Positions 32,476-41,513 of a stretch of 59,554 bases of DNA are shown here, one piece after another. This DNA comes from Gemmatimonadota bacterium. Its GTDB lineage: Bacteria > Latescibacterota > UBA2968. Position numbers and translations under genes: made by a program. The notes beneath the pieces were generated by a model. It worked only from the letters and a program-made list of their open reading frames with translations. It had not been told where the DNA came from and searched no databases. The stretch spans positions 1-59,554 of the forward strand of contig JAPPAB010000036.1 of the NCBI GenBank assembly GCA_026705765.1, given 5' to 3'. Numbering within the stretch: the stretch's first letter is position 1; each line of letters begins with the position of its first letter.

Positions 32476-34308
32476 ATGACATCGAAAACAAACAACGCGA
32501 TAGATCGGATCTCGAGCTACTTCCCCTATATCGTGGGCGGGACTGCGATAGTGATTCGTTTTTTTTATTTCTGGTCATTCTGGGCCACTCATCCGTTTTC
32601 CCAGAAACTCATCTCAGACGCGCGGATATTCGACGACTGGGCACTGCGCATCGCCTCTGGAGACTGGCTCGGTGCTCCTGAAGTCTTCATATTACCCCCC
32701 CTGTATCCATACCTCATGGCGGTTGTATATGCGGTCTTTGGACACGCGCCTAAACTGATCATAGGCTTACAGGCTATCGCCGGATGTGCCAGTGCGATAC
32801 TGATCTATCGATTGGGCGCGCGGCACTTTGGCGCATACGCGGGATTATTTGCGGGATTATTATTTGCCAGCTATGGACCGCAACTATTTTACGAAGGCAT
32901 GCTACTGGGCACATCGGGCGCTGTATTCCTTAGCCTGATAGGCTTGACCTTAATTGAGGGAAACCGCGACACCCACTGGCGCTGGGGGCTGACCGGATTG
33001 GTCTTTGGACTGGCAACACTCATGCGCCCCAACATCTTATCGGCAATCCCATTCTTGCTATTCGGCGCGTGGTGGGCCTACCACAAAGCAAAGCCATCAA
33101 GGCTCTCAATACGACTGGCGAGTTACTTCTTAGGGGGCCTCATCCTCCCACTCATCCTGTGCGGACTGCGAAATGGCCTGATCGCAGACGACTGGGTATT
33201 GATGACCGCGCACGGCGGCATCAACTTTTACATGGGCAATCACCCGGATGCACCGGGCTGGTTCTCCGCACCTCCGGGTGTGGATGCACAGATTACCCCG
33301 GACGGCGCACAGGGCAATTTGGAAGGCCCGCGCCGCGTGGCCGAAAATGCTCTGGGGCGGCCTTTGAAAGCATCTGAAGTCTCTTCCTTCTGGTTTAATA
33401 AGGGACTCGCATTCTGGATAGACGATCCAACAGGCGCGATAGCCGTAACCTTGCGAAAAGTGCGCCTATTTGCATCGGGATACGAAGTCCCGCTCAATTA
33501 CAATTTCTATTACCAGAGAAAATTCTCCGCCCTCCTGCGCTTTCCAATCGCAGAACTGTGGATACTACTTCCCCTATCCATCGTGGGACTCATCGTCGCA
33601 GCCCGGCAATTTGATCGCCATGCCATCCTCTATCTGTGGCTCATTGGATACGCGGCAGGCGTATTGGCATTTCACGTATCGTCGCGCTATCGCATGCCCG
33701 CAATCCCCATCCTCATGATATTTGCAGGCATGGGAATATGGACATTGATATCCTGTGTACAATCGCAAAAATGGAAAAACCTCTGCATCGGCGCAGCGGC
33801 GCTAATCATCCTTTGGACCGGCTACCGCATAGAACTAAACGCACATCTCGCCCAAAACAACTGGACCATGGACCCCTTTAATCTGGGCACGGCGTATTTG
33901 TGGGCCAACGAAAATGAACCGGCGCGATTATATCTGGAAGAAGCGGAAAAATACGGACAGGGCGATGCCGTCTTGTATTACAACCTGGGATTGGCTTATG
34001 CACGCACCCAAAAAATGGAAGCCGCCAAAAACGCGTATCAACATGCACTATCCCGGGATCCCGACATGGTGCGCGCATACGTCAACCTGGGCAACGTCCT
34101 GTTTCACGAAGAAAAATTTCACGAAGCGATAAATAACTATCGGGAAGCACTGAAACGAGATCCCAACACACACAATGCGCGCGCGAACATGGGCTGGGCA
34201 TACTGGTCTCTGGGAAGAATAGACGAAGCGCGCAGTGCCTGGCAGCAAGTCTTGCAAACAGCGCCCGATCACCCCTCGGCAAAAGCTGGGATAGCGCGCA
34301 CGCGTTAA
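32476..34308 (+). CDS. GT39-like membrane glycosyltransferase with C-terminal TPRs
   Basis: 610 residues. Residues ~15-460 form a polytopic membrane part with DARIFDDWALRIASGDW near the start (the acidic first loop of the ArnT/PMT-type GT-C family), PLYPYLMAVVYAVFG and RPNILSAIPFLLF. Residues ~465-610 are three to four TPRs (VLYYNLGLAYARTQKMEAA; AYVNLGNVLFHEEKFHEA; ARANMGWAYWSLGRIDEA). GT-C enzymes move a sugar from a polyprenyl-phosphate donor to lipid or protein on the outer side of the membrane; the TPRs would recruit a partner. It is 69 bases upstream of paralogue 2 and likely in the same operon. Confidence 0.85.
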   Translation: MTSKTNNAIDRISSYFPYIVGGTAIVIRFFYFWSFWATHPFSQKLISDARIFDDWALRIASGDWLGAPEVFILPPLYPYLMAVVYAVFGHAPKLIIGLQAIAGCASAILIYRLGARHFGAYAGLFAGLLFASYGPQLFYEGMLLGTSGAVFLSLIGLTLIEGNRDTHWRWGLTGLVFGLATLMRPNILSAIPFLLFGAWWAYHKAKPSRLSIRLASYFLGGLILPLILCGLRNGLIADDWVLMTAHGGINFYMGNHPDAPGWFSAPPGVDAQITPDGAQGNLEGPRRVAENALGRPLKASEVSSFWFNKGLAFWIDDPTGAIAVTLRKVRLFASGYEVPLNYNFYYQRKFSALLRFPIAELWILLPLSIVGLIVAARQFDRHAILYLWLIGYAAGVLAFHVSSRYRMPAIPILMIFAGMGIWTLISCVQSQKWKNLCIGAAALIILWTGYRIELNAHLAQNNWTMDPFNLGTAYLWANENEPARLYLEEAEKYGQGDAVLYYNLGLAYARTQKMEAAKNAYQHALSRDPDMVRAYVNLGNVLFHEEKFHEAINNYREALKRDPNTHNARANMGWAYWSLGRIDEARSAWQQVLQTAPDHPSAKAGIARTR

Positions 34309-34377
34309 ATTAAATAGACACCTGATATTACCATCCTTATATTGCCCTCCGCTTTCCATCGATCCGGAGTATCACGA

Positions 34378-36330
34378 ATGGCAATTCGCGAAACGCAAAC
34401 ACAGACAGCACCGCTTCAACGAGCCGTAACCGCGCGGTCCATTGTAATAGGTGCCATGTGCGCGGGCTTTTTGGGATGGGGTGGGCATTTTACGCGCCAT
34501 ATTGCCCACACTACAAAAATGGCGCAGGACCACTTGCCTTGGGGCGCAGTCGTACCGTTTTTGTTAATAGCGATCGTATTGAATAAGATCCTGGAAAAAG
34601 TGCGTCCGCAATGGGTCTTACGCCCTTCGGAATTGCTGGTCATCTTCAGCATGGGCCTGGTCGCATCGGCATTGCCCAGCTATTTCATGGGACATTTAAT
34701 CGCCAACGTATCCGCGCCATTTTATTTTGCCAACACGGAGAACCGATGGGCAGACGACATACATCCGTATTTAGCTGAATGGGCGGTCGTAACCGACGTG
34801 ACCGCTGCACGGTGGTTTTTTGAAGGACTGCCAGCCGGCGCAACCATCCCCTGGGAAATCTGGATAACGCCGATGATCTGGCGCTTGAGCCTCGTATTTA
34901 TGATCGGCGTATTTGGATTCTGTGCGGTTTCAATCCTGCGCAAACAATGGGTAGAACACGAGCGCCTGACCTTTCCATTGATGACATTGCCACTGGAACT
35001 CGTCAACAGAGAACCGCGTGGATTCTGGCCCGTAGGCATCATGAATCGCCCCGTATTCTGGTGGGGATTCGCGCTCGCCTCATTTCCCATATACTGGAAC
35101 ATGGTTGAATATTTCCAGCCGCATTTTCCAACCATTCCCCGATACCTGGGATTGATGGAATTCGGTCGGTATTTCCCGCCGATTCACATGCGGTTTTATC
35201 CAGTGATCATTGGCGTATCGTATTTTATGGACCTGGATGTATTGTTTAGCATTATTGCCTTTCACCTGTTATTGACCCTTGAAATGGGGCTGTTCAACCG
35301 CCTGGGAATCGAAATAGGCCCAACCCATGTGTGGCCAGCATCGCAATTTGAAAACTGGCAGGGCTTTGGTGCCCTGTGCGTACTGGTACCGTGGAGCTTG
35401 TGGATGGCGCGAGAACATTTGAGAAATGTATTTCGCAAAGCCGTGCTCAATGCGCGGGAGGTCGAAGACTCGGGCGAATTATTGTCCTACCGCGCAGCAC
35501 TCGGTGGACTACTGGCGAGCGGACTATTTATTTTAAGCTGGTGCGTAGCCTCCGGCATGTCGGTCTTTGTCGCCCTGACTTTTTTGAGCCTTGTGGGCAT
35601 TATCTGGTTGGGCATCACGCGCGTCTGCGTCGAAGGCGGCATGATCAGCAGCCGCATGATACAGGGACAATTTGTCGCATATCACCTGCTCGGTCCCGTA
35701 AATATTTCCCCATCGGGAATGGCGGCATTTGCCCTCACAGAAACATGGCACCACGATATAAAAACCATATTGATGGCCAACCTGGCCAATGCCACGCGGC
35801 TTTACGACAGCATCCGACACGAAAGAACGCGCCTGGTCATCGCCCTGGGATTGGCCATGCTGGTGGTGATAACCACAAGCGCGTATTATCAAATATCATC
35901 GAGTTATGTAACTGGCGCATTTAATTACGGCGGCATTTACGGTCCCTATGTGCAAAACACTTTTGACACCATCGCCGGTCATATTCGAGACCCCTTTGCC
36001 CTGAAGCGCGAGCGCATGCTCATCGCGCTCATTGGAATGGCAACCACGGCACTGATGCTATCCTTGCGCTATGTATGGCCCTGGTGGCCCTTGCATCCGA
36101 TCGGATTTGCCGCCGTAACAGCCTATCCGGTCAACCGCATTGTATTCTCGATCTTCTTTGCATGGTTTTCCAAATTTGTCATCTTACGAGCGGGCGGCAT
36201 TGATCTATACCGCAAAGCATCGCCGTTTTTCTTGGGACTTATGGTGGGGTATTTCACGGGCGTATTTGTGTCGTTTCTGGTAGATTGTATATGGTTCCCT
36301 GGGCAGGGACATTCGCTGGCGTTGTATTGA
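34378..36330 (+). CDS. DUF6785/DUF6784-type polytopic membrane protein (paralogue 2)
   Basis: 650 residues from the ATG at 34378 with CGGAGT upstream; earlier in-frame codons are not part of the family. It has about 13-14 membrane helices and the shared motifs ELLVIFSMGLVAS, ENRWADDIHPYL, WFFEGLPAGATIPWEIWI, DSGELLSYRAALGGLL, WWPLHPIG and FFLGLMVGYFTG. Paralogue 1 lies 3 kb upstream. The pair may be partners rather than redundant copies, as both are retained around the glycosyltransferase. Function unknown. Confidence 0.82.
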   Translation: MAIRETQTQTAPLQRAVTARSIVIGAMCAGFLGWGGHFTRHIAHTTKMAQDHLPWGAVVPFLLIAIVLNKILEKVRPQWVLRPSELLVIFSMGLVASALPSYFMGHLIANVSAPFYFANTENRWADDIHPYLAEWAVVTDVTAARWFFEGLPAGATIPWEIWITPMIWRLSLVFMIGVFGFCAVSILRKQWVEHERLTFPLMTLPLELVNREPRGFWPVGIMNRPVFWWGFALASFPIYWNMVEYFQPHFPTIPRYLGLMEFGRYFPPIHMRFYPVIIGVSYFMDLDVLFSIIAFHLLLTLEMGLFNRLGIEIGPTHVWPASQFENWQGFGALCVLVPWSLWMAREHLRNVFRKAVLNAREVEDSGELLSYRAALGGLLASGLFILSWCVASGMSVFVALTFLSLVGIIWLGITRVCVEGGMISSRMIQGQFVAYHLLGPVNISPSGMAAFALTETWHHDIKTILMANLANATRLYDSIRHERTRLVIALGLAMLVVITTSAYYQISSSYVTGAFNYGGIYGPYVQNTFDTIAGHIRDPFALKRERMLIALIGMATTALMLSLRYVWPWWPLHPIGFAAVTAYPVNRIVFSIFFAWFSKFVILRAGGIDLYRKASPFFLGLMVGYFTGVFVSFLVDCIWFPGQGHSLALY

Positions 36331-36376
36331 GCGATCAGCTTTTAGCTCCCGCATCTCACTTCTTACGGAAATCAAC

Positions 36377-38959
36377 GTGACTATCTCCCTGACAATTCGC
36401 GCCATTCGCGAACCCATCCTTATCGCCTTATTGCTCCTGACAGGTGTGCCAGCCTGGGCAGATCGTCTGCAGGAAAGTTTCGATGCACGGACAGATTCGG
36501 TCGCTGCGGTCCTGATCGCAGAACGCGCCGGACCAGACAGCGCAGACGTCTATCGAGTATTAAATCGGGAGAAAAAAACGCAATTTTTAATCGACTTCTG
36601 GCAACGACACAATCCCGTAGTCCTGCAATTTTATTACGGATATCACACCGGACGTCGCTACCTGACGGTATCAGACGCTTTTTTTGAACGCGGTCGATTG
36701 ATACCCCAGCGCTATAAAACGCGCGCCACACCACCAGATCCCGCCCTGCTCGATGATGCTGTTGCACTATTTGAACGGATGCTACAGGACGATGCCGACG
36801 ACCGAATCGCCCTGTGCGCGCTGGGATATTGTTTGTTAGAACAGCACAAAGGCGTAGAAGCAGAACGCATTTTTGTGCGCGTACTGGAAAAAGACCGGCG
36901 GTTTCTCATCGCGCGACACGGGCGGGCATTGGCGTGCTTGATCCAGAAAAAACAGGTGCGCCGCGCACTGGACCTTTTCCAGGACACCGTATCTCTCGAT
37001 TCGCAATACGAGGCAGCGTATTACAACCTGGCAATGTGCCACCTGGCAATGCGCAGCGTGGATATGGACCATCATTTTAGCAACGTGGTCAAGCGGTTTC
37101 CCCAACACCGCGATGCGTATTTTAAACTGGGGGTATTTTATGTATCGCTCTATTATTTTGAAAAAGCCGTCAAGGCATTGTCAAAGCAAGTCGCTGTAAA
37201 TCCAGCGCACAGCGTGGCAAGGGGCAGGTTGGCGCGCGTGGCAATGGAATTGAAGTACTTAAAACAAGAACTGCACACAACCACAGAACTGCGCGACCTC
37301 GCCCAAAAAGATCCCGAGCGTTATCTGCCGCTTTTGGGCGCACAATATCTGGAATCGGGCGCGTACGAGCAGGCAGAAGCGTCATTCTCGCAATTTTTAT
37401 CCCTCTTACCGCAAAATGAACGCCTCCTGTACGAAGATGTCACCTTGCTCCTGTCGGCAAGTGAATTCGAGACCTTTCGCATGATCAGGGGAGATGAAAA
37501 ACGCGCATTTACCAATTTGTTCTGGCGCAAGATAGATCCAACACCCACCACACCGGTTAACGAGCGCAGATTGGAACACTACCGGCGCGTGAATTACGCG
37601 ATACAGAACTTTTCCGAAGGTCGAATACCCTGGGATGCGCGCGGCGATGTGTATATCCGCTTTGGTCATCCCGATCATCGAAGCTGGTCCGATCACCTCG
37701 TATTCGAAACCAATCCAAAAGTGATTCGGGTAAAAAACCGACTCATGGACCTCGCGGGACGAGCACTGCACGAAATCGCTCCGACGACATCGCTACAGAT
37801 AGAATCGTCGTTGGGCGCAAGCACCGTAATGAAAGTAACACCCGAAGTTCGGGGACTGCCGATATTTCCCCTGCCACACCAGGGCGCATTATTTCGAGAT
37901 GGCGCATCTTTGAACTACAAGTGGGAGTCCTGGATTTACACCCATATTGGCGAAGGAATTGAAGTGACATTTCTCGACGCTCTGGGCAATTTTGATTTTC
38001 AATTTCCCCAGCCGCCTATTGACTCGCCCAATCGACTACTGTGGCTACACCTCGCACCCGAAGCCGTGGTCGCACGGGTCGTCAACCGCACGCCCTCTGT
38101 TTACCGATATCCATATCCCGGAGACCCAATGCCACTGCTTATGTCCGTAGCAGACTTCAAAGGCAATGGACGCGATACGCGCCTGGATGCCTTTATCGGC
38201 ATACCCTGGACCGCATTGAAAACGCAAAAACGGGGAACGCAGATAGAGGCTTTGGTGAATCGCATGTGGGTCCTTTATGACGCACGGGGAACAGAAATTG
38301 CCCGCGACAGCCTGAATGCGCGGGCAACACAGCGCGAGGCCGTTGACGACCCCGGCGTTTTATGGGTAGATCAGGTCACAACAGAAGTTAACCCCGGCCA
38401 CTATCTCATGGCCGTGCGAGTGACCGATCCGGCCTCAGGGAAACTACAAATTCACCGACAACTCGTCGATGTAGAAGCATACAACGCCCCGACCCTGATG
38501 GTAAGCGATCTCGTCGTAGCGGGAAAAATTGCAACATTGGAAGCGCGTGCAGAAGGCAAATTCATCCGAGATGATCTCGAGGTGCTCCCCCTGCCGTCAC
38601 ACACCTTTGCCCCAGAACAGCCAGTCTATCTGTACTACGAAGTGTATAACCTCTTCCGAGACGACACGAGCCAAACGCATTACCGCGTGGATTACGCCGT
38701 GCGCGGCAGCACAAATGCCGGTGCCCGGTTGCTAAAAGGCATCGGCACATTGCTGGGCATATCTGAAAAGCAAGAAGGCGTGCAAGTATCTTATGAACAC
38801 CGGGGCAATACGGAAACAGAACCCGTATATGTTGCCCTCAACGTAGCGGCAAAGCCAGGACAAAAACTCACGATAGGTGTAACCGTAACCGACCTGAACC
38901 GACCCGGCAGACCAACATCGACAAAAGATGTTTGGGTAATAATAGGCGATAAAAGGTAG
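36377..38959 (+). CDS. Secreted TPR protein with a GWxTD domain
   Basis: 860 residues from a GTG start, with a signal peptide (IREPILIALLLLTGVPAWAD). Residues ~130-380 are TPR-like helices. The GWxTD domain (about 390-460) is recognisable by FTNLFWRKIDPTPTTPVNE and WDARGDVYIRFGHPD. The remainder (about 500-860) is beta-rich, with TSKDVWVIIGDKR at the end. GWxTD proteins are found chiefly in Acidobacteria, Bacteroidetes and FCB-group phyla; their role is unknown. Forty-six bases after paralogue 2, so probably the last gene of that operon and a periplasmic partner. Confidence 0.88.
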   Translation: MTISLTIRAIREPILIALLLLTGVPAWADRLQESFDARTDSVAAVLIAERAGPDSADVYRVLNREKKTQFLIDFWQRHNPVVLQFYYGYHTGRRYLTVSDAFFERGRLIPQRYKTRATPPDPALLDDAVALFERMLQDDADDRIALCALGYCLLEQHKGVEAERIFVRVLEKDRRFLIARHGRALACLIQKKQVRRALDLFQDTVSLDSQYEAAYYNLAMCHLAMRSVDMDHHFSNVVKRFPQHRDAYFKLGVFYVSLYYFEKAVKALSKQVAVNPAHSVARGRLARVAMELKYLKQELHTTTELRDLAQKDPERYLPLLGAQYLESGAYEQAEASFSQFLSLLPQNERLLYEDVTLLLSASEFETFRMIRGDEKRAFTNLFWRKIDPTPTTPVNERRLEHYRRVNYAIQNFSEGRIPWDARGDVYIRFGHPDHRSWSDHLVFETNPKVIRVKNRLMDLAGRALHEIAPTTSLQIESSLGASTVMKVTPEVRGLPIFPLPHQGALFRDGASLNYKWESWIYTHIGEGIEVTFLDALGNFDFQFPQPPIDSPNRLLWLHLAPEAVVARVVNRTPSVYRYPYPGDPMPLLMSVADFKGNGRDTRLDAFIGIPWTALKTQKRGTQIEALVNRMWVLYDARGTEIARDSLNARATQREAVDDPGVLWVDQVTTEVNPGHYLMAVRVTDPASGKLQIHRQLVDVEAYNAPTLMVSDLVVAGKIATLEARAEGKFIRDDLEVLPLPSHTFAPEQPVYLYYEVYNLFRDDTSQTHYRVDYAVRGSTNAGARLLKGIGTLLGISEKQEGVQVSYEHRGNTETEPVYVALNVAAKPGQKLTIGVTVTDLNRPGRPTSTKDVWVIIGDKR

Positions 38960-38969
38960 GGTACGGTCC

Positions 38970-40205
38970 CTACTTCACACTTCCCACATCCAGACAAACC
39001 ATCTCACTGTGATTCCGCAGATAAAGCCTGCCATTAGATAGTGTGGGTGGCGTCCAGCACCGCGCAGACAAAACTTGAGCGCTGGCTTTTTCTATGTACG
39101 CTTCAGGTGTAGCTTCTACCAGCACCAGTTTGCCCTGTTCGCCCAGGACGATCAGATGGCCATCCGCAAAGATGAGTGAGCCCTTTTGAAAACCGCGTTT
39201 GCGCCATTGCTCCTGCCCGGTATCCGCAGCAATACACTTGAGAATGGCGTTGTCAAAGCCATAGAGGTACCCCTCGCGATGTATGGAAGAAGCAAAGTGG
39301 TTTTTCATACTGCGATTGAACCATACCTTTTTAACCGAAAACTGACCATTCTGGGAAATAAGCTGGATAACCGTCGCGCCTTTGCCATAACCCGAAGAAA
39401 TAAAAAGTCTATCTGGAGGAAGAAATAGGGGCGTCGCGGCATTGACATCGGGACCCGTCTGCCAGGAATGCCGCCACAGGAACCGGCCATCTCTGGCAGA
39501 GACACCGACCAGACCAGAGACCGGAAAAAAGACAATTTGCCGGACATCAGATACAGTAATCGCAACAGGTGAAGCATAAGAAGGCGCGTCATCTTGAGAA
39601 GCCCAGACGACCTCACCAGTGGTTTTATCAAAAGCAATAAAAGAGTTTCCCGAAGAACCCCCAACCTCGACAATCAGCAACTCGCCTTCTATCAAAGGGG
39701 AAGTAGAAAAGCCCCAATGGGGGGGATCGCTTATGAATTCAGTTTGAAAATGGTGGGACCATACGGTTTTTCCACTTTTAATATCAAATGCATAAAGCTG
39801 TCCGTATGCACCTAAAAAGAAGACCCGTTCTTTGTCAACGATGGGCGTAGATCTGGGACCATTCCCCCCCTGCCAGTCTGGAAAATTGCTTCCAGTCTTA
39901 ACCCGCCAGCGTTCTTCCCCTGTAGCGGCATCCAGACATACCGCATACTCATCTTTGCCTTCTGCAAACATAGTATAGGCTGCGCCCCGCGCAATCGCAA
40001 TGCTCGAGAAACCCTCGCCCAGCGGTGTTCGCCAGACAACAGCAGGCCCGGAATCAGGCCAATCTTTGAGCAACCCTGTCTCAGAGGAAATACCATCGCG
40101 ATTGGGACCAAACCACTGCGGCCAATCCGCGGCAAAGCCACTGCTCGTCAGGACAACAGAGCCTGAAAACAGAATCATCGAAAAGGTGATCATGAGGATA
40201 CGCAT
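38970..40205 (-). CDS. Secreted PQQ-like beta-propeller repeat protein
   Basis: 411 residues from the ATG at 40205 with GGAGGAG upstream; a signal peptide (MITFSMILFSGSVVLTSSGFAA) follows. The start of the mature part, DWPQWFGPNRDGISSETGLLKDWP, is the standard opening of PQQ-binding-like beta-propeller proteins, and the repeats VCLDAATGEERWR, AFDIKSGKTVWS and AFDKTTGEVVWA are propeller blades. PQQ-ligating catalytic residues are not obvious, so it may be a scaffold. The last codons include one copy of the CTTCACACTTCC repeat. It converges on the GWxTD gene 10 bases away. Confidence 0.88.
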   Translation of the reverse strand: MRILMITFSMILFSGSVVLTSSGFAADWPQWFGPNRDGISSETGLLKDWPDSGPAVVWRTPLGEGFSSIAIARGAAYTMFAEGKDEYAVCLDAATGEERWRVKTGSNFPDWQGGNGPRSTPIVDKERVFFLGAYGQLYAFDIKSGKTVWSHHFQTEFISDPPHWGFSTSPLIEGELLIVEVGGSSGNSFIAFDKTTGEVVWASQDDAPSYASPVAITVSDVRQIVFFPVSGLVGVSARDGRFLWRHSWQTGPDVNAATPLFLPPDRLFISSGYGKGATVIQLISQNGQFSVKKVWFNRSMKNHFASSIHREGYLYGFDNAILKCIAADTGQEQWRKRGFQKGSLIFADGHLIVLGEQGKLVLVEATPEAYIEKASAQVLSARCWTPPTLSNGRLYLRNHSEMVCLDVGSVK

Positions 40206-40497
40206 GGAAACTCCTCCGTGTAAGAATCTATTTACAGGCATAGCAAAGCGATAAAGGGCCTACCGTTAATCCATGATTACTTCTTACCACTAACACTCTG
40301 TAAAACAACATCTTTCCAACCATTCTGTCAAGGGCTATCCGTGATTTTTGTTTTATATTTTCTCAAACGTTAGGAAAAAAATATCCTTGCACGATTTTCT
40401 ATAACTGCATAACATGGCACGCTCGTCCTCGACGCGAATTTGTGTCGTGCGGTGCTGCGTGCCATTCTTTAGTACTAATGCCATTGGAAACCCTGTT

Positions 40498-41424
40498 ATG
40501 AATAATGTATGGGAAGTACCCGAACCACTTTCGACATGCGAAGTCCAACTCGACGACGATACCGTCACCATTCTGCGCCGACATGGGAACCCCGCAGGAC
40601 CCCGCCTCGTTCTGAGCCACGGCAATGGTCTCGCGATAGACCTCTATTACCCCTTCTGGTCACTGCTCGCCGAGGATTTCGACCTCATCATCTTCGACTT
40701 CAGGAACCACGGCTGGAATACCGTTGGCCCAAGCGCAAATCACAATGTTCCAACGCTGGTCCGCGACCATCTCTGTATTTTTGAAGCCATTGACCGTCAC
40801 TACGGAAACAAACCAAAAATAGGTGTATTTCACTCTGCTTCCGCACTGATAACACTCCTATCACTAACGACTATGGCAGACCTCGGGCCATCTGCCGAAA
40901 GCAGCCATTTATCCGCGATGATACTATTCGATCCCCCCCTGTGCAAGCCCGGCAATAGCCAGATAGAATTTGATGAGGCTGCCGAATACGCAGCCGACGT
41001 TACTCGCCGCCGCGGGTATCTGTTCCAAACAGAAGAGGATTTTGCAGAACTCCTCAGCTTTCTGCCCGGCTTCTCGCGCCTGGTTCCCGGGGTTCGGGAA
41101 CTCATGGCGAAAACAACGCTGCGAAAGGCCGCCGATGGGCAGGGTTATGAGCTTCGATGTCCCCGCGACTACGAAGCGCAGATCGTCGATTATATGAGAA
41201 GCTTTTCCGCATTGATGGATTTTGAAACACTCCCCTGTCCCACAAAAGTCATTGGATCCGATCCCACCCTGCCTTATACATTCCTGCCGACCATTGACCT
41301 CGGTGACATTCTGACTGTAGATTACGATTTTGTCCCTGAAACAACACACTTTCTTCAATTGGAAAAACCAGAGGAATGCGTTGAGTTGGTCAGGGAATTT
41401 ATCGAGAGTAACCATCTGCAGTAA
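40498..41424 (+). CDS. Alpha/beta hydrolase immediately upstream of the PKS
   Basis: 308 residues from the ATG at 40498; a longer start at 40414 exists but gives an odd cysteine-rich leader. The oxyanion region is LVLSHGNGLAIDLYY and the nucleophile elbow GVFHSASA, which keeps Ser but has Ala for the usual closing Gly. The catalytic His is in ETTHFLQL, and an Asp is available in PTIDLGDI. It lies 89 bases before the PKS start in the same direction and no terminator is seen between, so it may be the hydrolase that releases the polyketide, a role otherwise missing. This is inference from position. The 290 bases upstream show no clear promoter. Confidence 0.72.
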   Translation: MNNVWEVPEPLSTCEVQLDDDTVTILRRHGNPAGPRLVLSHGNGLAIDLYYPFWSLLAEDFDLIIFDFRNHGWNTVGPSANHNVPTLVRDHLCIFEAIDRHYGNKPKIGVFHSASALITLLSLTTMADLGPSAESSHLSAMILFDPPLCKPGNSQIEFDEAAEYAADVTRRRGYLFQTEEDFAELLSFLPGFSRLVPGVRELMAKTTLRKAADGQGYELRCPRDYEAQIVDYMRSFSALMDFETLPCPTKVIGSDPTLPYTFLPTIDLGDILTVDYDFVPETTHFLQLEKPEECVELVREFIESNHLQ

Positions 41425-41448
41425 AACCCATGCAAACAGGGGAAAATT

Positions 41449-41480
41449 GTAGGGGCGGCGTCTCCGTGCCCGCCCGTCCT
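41449..41480. repeat. REP-like GC-rich inverted repeat
   Basis: TGTAGGGGCGGCGTCTCCGT followed by GCCCGCCCGTCCT forms an imperfect inverted repeat of the TAGGGGCGG...CCGCCC type that is spread through the genomes of many uncultured phyla. It lies between the hydrolase and the PKS start and could affect transcript stability. Confidence 0.6.
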
Positions 41481-41513
41481 GGAAAAACCCGTCCGAACAT
41501 GGAGGATTAAATC

